A stretch of 64,000 nucleotides of DNA from Aphrophora alni (taxonomy: Eukaryota > Arthropoda > Insecta > Hemiptera > Aphrophoridae), in contig OY740777.1 of assembly GCA_963513935.1 (NCBI GenBank), positions 13,317,092 to 13,381,091 on the forward strand. Reading direction: 5' to 3'. Under the pieces are notes generated by a model. It had not been told where the DNA came from, did no database searches, and saw only the letters and a program-made list of their open reading frames with translations. The position numbers and the translations under genes were made by a program. Shown piece after piece: positions 40,215 to 50,140 of this stretch. The number at the start of each line of letters is the position of its first letter. Position 1 is the first letter of the stretch.

Positions 40215-42080
40215 ATTACTTAAAAACATCCTTTCAGGTAGAAAAGGAGGTAGAGGACACAAGACAAATTATAGGACTAATTACAGGACAATATGGTGTA
40301 AGAGTGCACTCTCATAGTAAATCATTACTTAAGAACATCCCTTCAGGTAGAATAGGAGGTAGAGGACAAAAGACAAATTATAGGACTAATTACAGGACAC
40401 TATGGTGTAAGAGTGCACTCCCATAGTAAATCATTACTTAAGAACATCCCTTCAGGTAGAATAGGAGGTAGAGGACACAAGACAAATTATAGGACTAATT
40501 ACAGGACAATATGGTGTAAGAGTGCACTCTCATAGTAAATCATTACTTAAGAACATCCCTTCAGGTAGAATAGGAGGTAGAGGACAAAAGACAAATTATA
40601 GGACTAATTACAGGACACTATGGTGTAAGAGTGCACTCCCATAGTAAATCATTACTTAAGAACATCCCTTCAGGTAGAATAGGAGGTAGAGGACACAAGA
40701 CAAATTATAGGACTAATTACAGGACACTATGGTGTAAGAGTGCACTCCCATAGTAAATCATTACTTAAGAACACCCCTTCAGGTAGAATAGGAGGTAGAG
40801 GACACAAGACAAATTATAGGACTAATTACAGGACAATATGGTGTAAGAGTGCACTCCCATAGTAAATCATTACTTAAGAACATCCCTTCAGGTAGAATAG
40901 GAGGTAGAGGACAAAAGACAAATTATAGAACTAATTACAGGACACTATGGTGTAAGAGTGCACTCTCATAGTAAATCATTACTTAAGAACATCCCTTCAG
41001 GTAGAATAGGAGGTAGAGGACAAAAGACAAATTATGGGACTTATTACAGGACACTATGGTGTAAGAGTGCACTCTCATAGTAAATCATTACTTAAGAACA
41101 TCCCTTCAGGTAGAATAGGAAGTAGAGGACAAAAGACAAATTATGGGACTTATTACAGGACACTATGGTGTAAGAGTGCACTCTCATAGTAAATCATTAC
41201 TTAAGAACATCCCTTCAGGTAGAATAGGAGGTAGAGGACAAAAGACAAATTATGGGACTTATTACAGGACACTATGGTGTAAGAGTGCACTCTCATAGTA
41301 AATCATTACTTAAGAACATCCCTTCAGGTAGAATAGGAGGTAGAGGACAAAAGACAAATTATGGGACTTATTACAGGACACTATGGTGTAAGAGTGCACT
41401 CTCATAGTAAATCATTACTTAAGAACATCCCTTCAGGTAGAATAGGAGGTAGAGGACAAAAGACAAATTATGGGACTTATTACAGGACACTATGGTGTAA
41501 GAGTGCACTCCCATAGTAAATCATTACTTAAGAACATCCCTTCAGGTAAAATAGGAGGTAGAGGACAAAAGACAAATTATGGGACTTATTACTTACTGGA
41601 CAGTATGGTGTAAGAGTGCACTCCCATAGTAAATCATTACTTAAGAACATCCCTTCAGGTAGAATAGGAGGTAGGGGACAAAAGACAAATTATAGGACTA
41701 ATTACAGGACAATATGGTGTAAGAGTGCACTCTCATAGTAAATCATTACTTAAGAACATCCCTTCAGGTAGAATAGGAGGTAGAGGACAAAAGACAAATT
41801 ATAGGACTTATTACAGGACACTATGGTGTAAGAGTGCACTCCCATAGTAAATCATTACTTAAGAACATCCCTTCAGGTAGAATAGGAGGTAGGGGACAAA
41901 AGACAAATTATAGGACTAATTACAGGACACTATGGTGTAAGAGTGCACTCCCATAGTAAATCATTACTTAAGAACATCCTTTCAGTAAAATAGGAGGTAG
42001 AGGACAAAAGACAAATTATGGGACTTATTACAGGACACTATGGTGTAAGATTGCACTCCCATAGTAAATCATTACTTAAG

Positions 42081-45000
42081 AACAACCCTTCAGGTAGAAT
42101 AGGAGGTAGAGGACAAAAGACAAATTATAGGACTAATTACAGGACACTATGGTGTAAGAGTGCACTCCCATAGTAAATCATTACTTAAGAACATCCCTTC
42201 AGGTAGAATAGGAGGTAGAGGACACAAGACAAATTATAGGACTAATTACAGGACAATATGGTGTAAGAGTGCACTCTCATAGTAAATCATTACTTAAGAA
42301 CACCCCTTCAGGTAGAATAGGAGGTAGAGGACAAAAGACAAATTATAGGACTAATTACAGGACAATATGGTGTAAGAGTGCACTCTCATAGTAAATCATT
42401 ACTTAAGAACATCCCTTCAGGTAGAATAGGAGGTAGAGGACAAAAGACAAATTATAGGACTAATTACAGGACAATATGGTGTAAGAGTGCACTCTCATAG
42501 TAAATCATTACTTAAGAACATCCCTTCAGGTAGAATAGGAGGTAGAGGACAAAAGACAAATTATAGGACTAATTACAGGACACTATGGTGTAAGAGTGCA
42601 CTCCCATAGTAAATCATTACTTAAGAACATCCCTTCAGGTAGAATAGGAGGTAGAGGACACAAGACAAATTATAGGACTAATTACAGGACACTATGGTGT
42701 AAGAGTGCACTCCCATAGTAAATCATTACTTAAGAACACCCCTTCAGGTAGAATAGGAGGTAGAGGACAAAAGACAAATTATGGGACTTATTACAGGACA
42801 CTATGGTGTAAGAGTGCACTCCCATAGTAAATCATTACTTAAGAACATCCCTTCAGGTAGAATAGGAGGTAGAGGACAAAAGACAAATTATGGGACTTAT
42901 TACAGGACACTATGGTGTAAGAGTGCACTCTCATAGTAAATCATTACTTAAGAACACCCCTTCAGGTAGAATAGGAGGTAGAGGACAAAAGACAAATTAT
43001 GGGACTTATTACAGGACACTATGGTGTAAGAGTGCACTCCCATAGTAAATCATTACTTAAGAACATCCCTTCAGGTAGAATAGGAGGTAGAGGACAAAAG
43101 ACAAATTATGGGACTTATTACAGGACACTATGGTGTAAGAGTGCACTCTCATAGTAAATCATTACTTAAGAACACCCCTTCAGGTAGAATAGGAGGTAGA
43201 GGACAAAAACAAATTATGGGACTTATTACAGGACACTATGGTGTAAGAGTGCACTCCCATAGTAAATCATTACTTAAGAACACCCCTTCAGGTAGAATAG
43301 GAGGTAGAGGACAAAAGACAAATTATGGGACTTATTACAGGACACTATGGTGTAAGAGTGCACTCCCATAGTAAATCATTACTTAAGAACATCCCTTCAG
43401 GTAGAATAGGAGGTAGAGGACACAAGACAAATTATAGGACTTATTACAGGACACTATGGTGTAAGAGTGCACTCTCATAGTAAATCATTACTTAAGAACA
43501 TCCCTTCAGGTAGAATAGGAGGTAGAGGACAAAAGACAAATTATGGGACTTATTACAGGACACTATGGTGTAAGAGTGCACTCTCATAGTAAATCATTAC
43601 TTAAGAACATCCCTTCAGGTAGAATAGGAGGTAGAGGACAAAAGACAAATTATGGGACTTATTACAGGACACTATGGTGTAAGAGTGCACTCTCATAGTA
43701 AATCATTACTTAAGAACATCCCTTCAGGTAGAATAGGAGGTAGGGGACAAAAGACAAATTATGGGACTTATTACAGGACACTATGGTGTAAGAGTGCACT
43801 CTCATAGTAAATCATTACTTAAGAACATCCCTTCAGGTAGAATAGGAGGTAGAGGACAAAAGACAAATTATGGGACTTATTACAGGACACTATGGTGTAA
43901 GAGTGCACTCTCATAGTAAATCATTACTTAAGAACATCCCTTCAGGTAGAATAGGAGGTAGAGGACAAAAGACAAATTATGGGACTTATTACAGGACACT
44001 ATGGTATAACAGTGCACTCCCATAGTAAATCATTACTTAAGAACACCCCTTCAGGTAGAATAGGAGGTAGAGGACAAAAGACAAATTATAGGACTTATTA
44101 CAGGACAATATGGTGTAAGAGTGCACTCTCATAGTAAATCATTACTTAAGAACATCCCTTCAGGTAGAATAGGAGGTAGAGGACAAAAGACAAATTATGG
44201 GACTTATTACAGGACACTATGGTGTAAGAGTGCACTCCCATAGTAAATCATTACTTAAGAACATCCCTTCAGGTAAAATAGGAGGTAGAGGACAAAAGAC
44301 AAATTATGGGACTTATTACTTACTGGACAGTATGGTGTAAGAGTGCACTCCCATAGTAAATCATTACTTAAGAACATCCCTTCAGGTAGAATAGGAGGTA
44401 GAGGACAAAAGACAAATTATAGGACTTATTACAGGACACTATGGTGTAAGAGTGCACTCCCATAGTAAATCATTACTTAAGAACATCCCTTCAGGTAGAA
44501 TAGGAGGTAGGGGACAAAAGACAAATTATAGGACTAATTACAGGACACTATGGTGTAAGAGTGCACTCCCATAGTAAATCATTACTTAAGAACATCCCTT
44601 CAGTAAAATAGGAGGTAGAGGACAAAAGACAAATTATGGGACTTATTACAGGACACTATGGTGTAAGAGTGCACTCCCATAGTAAATCATTACTTAAGAA
44701 CATCCCTTCAGGTAGAATAGGAGGTAGGGGACAAAAGACAAATTATAGGACTAATTACAGGACACTATGGTGTAAGAGTGCACTCCCATAGTAAATCATT
44801 ACTTAAGAACATCCCTTCAGGTAGAATAGGAGGTAGAGGACAAAAGACAAATTATGGGACTTATTACAGGACACTATGGTGTAAGAGTGCACTCCCATAG
44901 TAAATCATTACTTAAGAACATCCCTTCAGGTAGAATAGGAGGTAGGGGACAAAAGACAAATTATGGGACTTATTACAGGACACTATGGTGTAAGAGTGCA

Positions 45001-45243
45001 CTCCCATAGTAAATCATTACTTAAGAACATCCCTTCAGGTGGAATAGGAGGTAGAGGACAAAAGACAAATTATAGGACTTATTACAGGACACTATGGTGT
45101 AAGAGTGCACTCCCATAGTAAATCATTACTTAAGAACATCCCTTCAGGGTGAATAGGAGGTAGGGGACACAAGACAAATTATAGGACTTATTACAGGACA
45201 CTATGGTGTAAGAGTGCACTCCCATAGTAAATCATTACTTAAG
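42081..45243 (+). repeat. Higher-order satellite block A (29 monomers, 3,163 bp)
   Basis: Every private variant in this block recurs exactly 3,163 bp later: AACAACCCTT (42,081/45,244), ACAAAAACAAATT (near 43,205/46,368), GTATAACAGTGCAC (near 44,005/47,168), ACTTACTGGACAG (44,318/47,481), GGTGGAATAGG (near 45,039/48,202) and GGGTGAATAGG (near 45,148/48,311). 29 x 109 = 3,161, with +4, -1 and -1 giving 3,163. Identity is near complete. Confidence 0.93.
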
Positions 45244-48200
45244 AACAACCCTTCAGGTAGAATAGGAGGTAGAGGACAAAAGACAAATTATAGGACTAAT
45301 TACAGGACACTATGGTGTAAGAGTGCACTCCCATAGTAAATCATTACTTAAGAACATCCCTTCAGGTAGAATAGGAGGTAGAGGACACAAGACAAATTAT
45401 AGGACTAATTACAGGACAATATGGTGTAAGAGTGCACTCTCATAGTAAATCATTACTTAAGAACACCCCTTCAGGTAGAATAGGAGGTAGAGGACAAAAG
45501 ACAAATTATAGGACTAATTACAGGACAATATGGTGTAAGAGTGCACTCTCATAGTAAATCATTACTTAAGAACATCCCTTCAGGTAGAATAGGAGGTAGA
45601 GGACAAAAGACAAATTATAGGACTAATTACAGGACAATATGGTGTAAGAGTGCACTCTCATAGTAAATCATTACTTAAGAACATCCCTTCAGGTAGAATA
45701 GGAGGTAGAGGACAAAAGACAAATTATAGGACTAATTACAGGACACTATGGTGTAAGAGTGCACTCCCATAGTAAATCATTACTTAAGAACATCCCTTCA
45801 GGTAGAATAGGAGGTAGAGGACACAAGACAAATTATAGGACTAATTACAGGACACTATGGTGTAAGAGTGCACTCCCATAGTAAATCATTACTTAAGAAC
45901 ACCCCTTCAGGTAGAATAGGAGGTAGAGGACAAAAGACAAATTATGGGACTTATTACAGGACACTATGGTGTAAGAGTGCACTCCCATAGTAAATCATTA
46001 CTTAAGAACATCCCTTCAGGTAGAATAGGAGGTAGAGGACAAAAGACAAATTATGGGACTTATTACAGGACACTATGGTGTAAGAGTGCACTCTCATAGT
46101 AAATCATTACTTAAGAACACCCCTTCAGGTAGAATAGGAGGTAGAGGACAAAAGACAAATTATGGGACTTATTACAGGACACTATGGTGTAAGAGTGCAC
46201 TCCCATAGTAAATCATTACTTAAGAACATCCCTTCAGGTAGAATAGGAGGTAGAGGACAAAAGACAAATTATGGGACTTATTACAGGACACTATGGTGTA
46301 AGAGTGCACTCTCATAGTAAATCATTACTTAAGAACACCCCTTCAGGTAGAATAGGAGGTAGAGGACAAAAACAAATTATGGGACTTATTACAGGACACT
46401 ATGGTGTAAGAGTGCACTCCCATAGTAAATCATTACTTAAGAACACCCCTTCAGGTAGAATAGGAGGTAGAGGACAAAAGACAAATTATGGGACTTATTA
46501 CAGGACACTATGGTGTAAGAGTGCACTCCCATAGTAAATCATTACTTAAGAACATCCCTTCAGGTAGAATAGGAGGTAGAGGACACAAGACAAATTATAG
46601 GACTTATTACAGGACACTATGGTGTAAGAGTGCACTCTCATAGTAAATCATTACTTAAGAACATCCCTTCAGGTAGAATAGGAGGTAGAGGACAAAAGAC
46701 AAATTATGGGACTTATTACAGGACACTATGGTGTAAGAGTGCACTCTCATAGTAAATCATTACTTAAGAACATCCCTTCAGGTAGAATAGGAGGTAGAGG
46801 ACAAAAGACAAATTATGGGACTTATTACAGGACACTATGGTGTAAGAGTGCACTCTCATAGTAAATCATTACTTAAGAACATCCCTTCAGGTAGAATAGG
46901 AGGTAGGGGACAAAAGACAAATTATGGGACTTATTACAGGACACTATGGTGTAAGAGTGCACTCTCATAGTAAATCATTACTTAAGAACATCCCTTCAGG
47001 TAGAATAGGAGGTAGAGGACAAAAGACAAATTATGGGACTTATTACAGGACACTATGGTGTAAGAGTGCACTCTCATAGTAAATCATTACTTAAGAACAT
47101 CCCTTCAGGTAGAATAGGAGGTAGAGGACAAAAGACAAATTATAGGACTTATTACAGGACACTATGGTATAACAGTGCACTCCCATAGTAAATCATTACT
47201 TAAGAACACCCCTTCAGGTAGAATAGGAGGTAGAGGACAAAAGACAAATTATAGGACTTATTACAGGACAATATGGTGTAAGAGTGCACTCTCATAGTAA
47301 ATCATTACTTAAGAACATCCCTTCAGGTAGAATAGGAGGTAGAGGACAAAAGACAAATTATGGGACTTATTACAGGACACTATGGTGTAAGAGTGCACTC
47401 CCATAGTAAATCATTACTTAAGAACATCCCTTCAGGTAAAATAGGAGGTAGAGGACAAAAGACAAATTATGGGACTTATTACTTACTGGACAGTATGGTG
47501 TAAGAGTGCACTCCCATAGTAAATCATTACTTAAGAACATCCCTTCAGGTAGAATAGGAGGTAGAGGACAAAAGACAAATTATAGGACTTATTACAGGAC
47601 ACTATGGTGTAAGAGTGCACTCCCATAGTAAATCATTACTTAAGAACATCCCTTCAGGTAGAATAGGAGGTATGGGACAAAAGACAAATTATAGGACTAA
47701 TTACAGGACACTATGGTGTAAGAGTGCACTCCCATAGTAAATCATTACTTAAGAACATCCCTTCAGTAAAATAGGAGGTAGAGGACAAAAGACAAATTAT
47801 GGGACTTATTACAGGACACTATGGTGTAAGAGTGCACTCCCATAGTAAATCATTACTTAAGAACATCCCTTCAGGTAGAATAGGAGGTAGGGGACAAAAG
47901 ACAAATTATAGGACTAATTACAGGACACTATGGTGTAAGAGTGCACTCCCATAGTAAATCATTACTTAAGAACATCCCTTCAGGTAGAATAGGAGGTAGA
48001 GGACAAAAGACAAATTATGGGACTTATTACAGGACACTATGGTGTAAGAGTGCACTCCCATAGTAAATCATTACTTAAGAACATCCCTTCAGGTAGAATA
48101 GGAGGTAGGGGACAAAAGACAAATTATGGGACTTATTACAGGACACTATGGTGTAAGAGTGCACTCCCATAGTAAATCATTACTTAAGAACATCCCTTCA

Positions 48201-48406
48201 GGTGGAATAGGAGGTAGAGGACAAAAGACAAATTATAGGACTTATTACAGGACACTATGGTGTAAGAGTGCACTCCCATAGTAAATCATTACTTAAGAAC
48301 ATCCCTTCAGGGTGAATAGGAGGTAGGGGACACAAGACAAATTATAGGACTTATTACAGGACACTATGGTGTAAGAGTGCACTCCCATAGTAAATCATTA
48401 CTTAAG
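45244..48406 (+). repeat. Higher-order satellite block B, tandem copy of block A
   Basis: It starts exactly where block A ends and carries the same ordered variants. I noticed only isolated differences, for example GGTATGGGA near 47,672 where block A has GGTAGGGGA, and TATAGGACTT at about 47,141 where block A has TATGGGACTT. The copy is very recent, or an assembly duplication. Confidence 0.9.
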
Positions 48407-49165
48407 AACATCCCTTCAGGTAGAATAGGAGGTAGAGGACACAAGACAAATTATGGGACTTATTACAGGACACTATGGTGTAAGAGTGGACTCCCATAGT
48501 AAATCATTACTTAAGAACATCCCTTCAGGTAGAATAGGAGGTAGAGGACACAATACAAATTATAGGACTTATTACAGGACACTATGGTGTAAGAGTGCAC
48601 TCCCATAGTAAATCATTACTTAAGAACATCCCTTCAGGTAGAATAGGAGGTAGGGGACACAAGACAAATTATGGGACTTATTACAGGATACTATGGTGTA
48701 AGAGTGCACTCCCATAGTAAATCATTACTTAAGAACATCCCTTCAGGTAGAATAGGAGGTAGAGGACAAAAGACAAATTATGGGACTTATTACAGGACAC
48801 TATGGTGTAAGAGTGCACTCCCATAGTAAATTATTACTTAAGAACATCCCTTCAGGTAGAATAGGAGGTAGGGGACACAAGACAAATTATGGGACTTATT
48901 ACAGGACACTATGGTGTAAGAGTGCACTCCCATAGTAAATCATTACTTAAGAACATCCCTTCAGGTAGAATAGGAGGTAGACGACACAAGACAAATTATA
49001 GGACTAATTACAGGACACTATGGTGTAAGAGTGCACTCCCATAGTAAATCATTACTTAAGAACATCCCTTCAGTAAAATAGGAGGTAGAGGACAAAAGAC
49101 AAATTATGGGACTTATTACAGGACACTATGGTGTAAGAGTGCACTCCCATAGTAAATCATTACTA

Positions 49166-49246
49166 TGGGGCGGGAAGAGTGAAGTGACAACAGACCACAT
49201 AATTTTCAATTGTGAGGTCCTGACAAATAGAAGGTCCCAGGTGTGA
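49166..49246 (+). pseudogene. 3' flank of the satellite: C-terminus of a non-LTR retrotransposon polyprotein
   Basis: The last monomer reads VHSHSKSLL and continues in the same frame, with no break, into WGGKSEVTTDHIIFNCEVLT and then NRRSQV and TGA. This is the classic extreme C-terminal block of RNase-H-bearing insect non-LTR elements: ETxxHIIxxC with CEVL and Arg downstream, which follows GLLTGHxxLxxHLH at the right distance. The first Cys pair of the zinc motif (CxxC before the acidic stretch) seems lost at the junction, where WGG stands for the usual C-x-W/L-C-G. The frame continuity is the main evidence that the satellite monomer is retrotransposon coding sequence. After the stop I see no intact 3' UTR; a (TA)n tract follows at 49,391. 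Confidence 0.75.
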
Positions 49247-49384
49247 GTTAGTTAGTAGATTACTTAAACTCATAAGGGGAACAAATCTTCAGAACTAGAA
49301 TGTTAGTTGACAGTGATGGTTTAAAAGGCCCTTTAAATTCCAAATCAAATCAAGACATATTTATTAAACAAGTTGAATAAGTTT

Positions 49385-49390
<6 letters not shown>

Positions 49391-49436
<46 letters not shown>
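49391..49436. repeat. (TA)n microsatellite
   Basis: About 23 TA units. Confidence 0.97.
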
Positions 49437-49438
<2 letters not shown>

Positions 49439-49599
49439 TATATTGTTAACATAATTTATAAAATCTAAATGAAAATCCAAATTTTTTTCAGTTACAACAC
49501 TGAATTGACATTTTGCCGTCCAATTTTAATTTGTTTATTATTTTGATTGTAAAGGAGTGTGTAAGAACTTTTGTGTAATGTTCTTCTTAGATAGAAGGT

Positions 49600-50140
49600 G
49601 GGTTGTACAGACTGGTAGTTTCAATTGACATGTAAGTGTTCCATAATTATTTATTTTTTGTAGTGTTTAATTTACAAATTCAAACCAATTACGATTAAAT
49701 GATATCAATATATGAATATGAGTAGGCTATTATTAGCAATTTAATCGTACAAATTTTAACCCTCAACAAGACAAAGGTAAGAAATTCATATTCCAAACAG
49801 TAATTTAGATTTTGATGTCCAATATTTTAATATTTTACATAAGGAGCACAGACTGTACATGATAATAAAAGTTAGTTTCAATTGACATATTGATGTTCCA
49901 TAATTATTTCTTTTTTGTACAGTGTTTTATTTGTTATTTAAAATAATTATCAATAAAATGATAAGAATATATGTACATCAGTATTATTCCCCATTTAATC
50001 GTACTAACTACAACTCTCTACAAGACAAAGTGGCAAATTCATATTCAAAACTGTAATTTAGATTTAGATGTCAAATAATTTAAAATTTTACATAAGGAGT
50101 ACAGACTGTACATGATAATAAAAATATTGAATTGTTATTT
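49600..50140 (+). repeat. Diverged tandem duplication, period about 255 bp
   Basis: GTTTCAATTGACAT occurs at about 49,618 and 49,875. TTTTACATAAGGAG followed by ACAGACTGTACATGATAATA occurs at 49,833 and 50,086. Between them, GTTCCATAATTATTT, TTTAATCGTAC and CAAGACAAAG recur in order. Spacing of 253-257 bp indicates a two-copy, indel-bearing old duplication. Non-coding. Confidence 0.85.

Larger units (their letters stand above)
40215..49164 (+). repeat. 109-bp satellite array, 82 monomers, derived from retrotransposon coding sequence
   Basis: The monomer runs from ATTACTTAAGAACATCCCTT through CAGGTAGAATAGGAGGTAGA, GGACAAAAGACAAATTAT, ACTTATTACAGGACACTATG and GTGTAAGAGTGCACTCCCAT to AGTAAATC. 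Translated, it holds SLLKNIPSGRIGGRG and, one frame over, IMGLITGHYGVRVHSHSKS. The latter matches the GLLTGHxxLxxHLH block found after RNase H in insect non-LTR retrotransposons. Length accounting is exact: 82 x 109 = 8,938, plus three +4 variants (ACTTACTGGACAG at 41,591, 44,318 and 47,481), four -1 variants (CAGTAAAATAGG at 41,983, 44,601, 47,764 and 49,071) and two -1 variants (ACAAAAACAAATT near 43,205 and 46,368), giving the observed 8,944 bp between edge motifs. Variants separate subtypes (TATAGGACTAATTACAGGAC against TATGGGACTTATTACAGGAC; CTCCCATAG against CTCTCATAG). Because 109 is not a multiple of three, the array is not one ORF. Confidence 0.97.

Noticed and set aside
43108..46534. 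The 87-codon ORFs at 43,108 and 46,271 as repeat-protein genes
   Set aside because: They arise only where a 108-bp monomer keeps frame across one junction. The other monomers are 109 bp (or carry other indels) and shift frame. No start context or flanking exon.
40215..49164. CRISPR array
   Set aside because: The repeat is continuous with no unique spacers, the unit is 109 bp, and the context is eukaryotic. It is a satellite.
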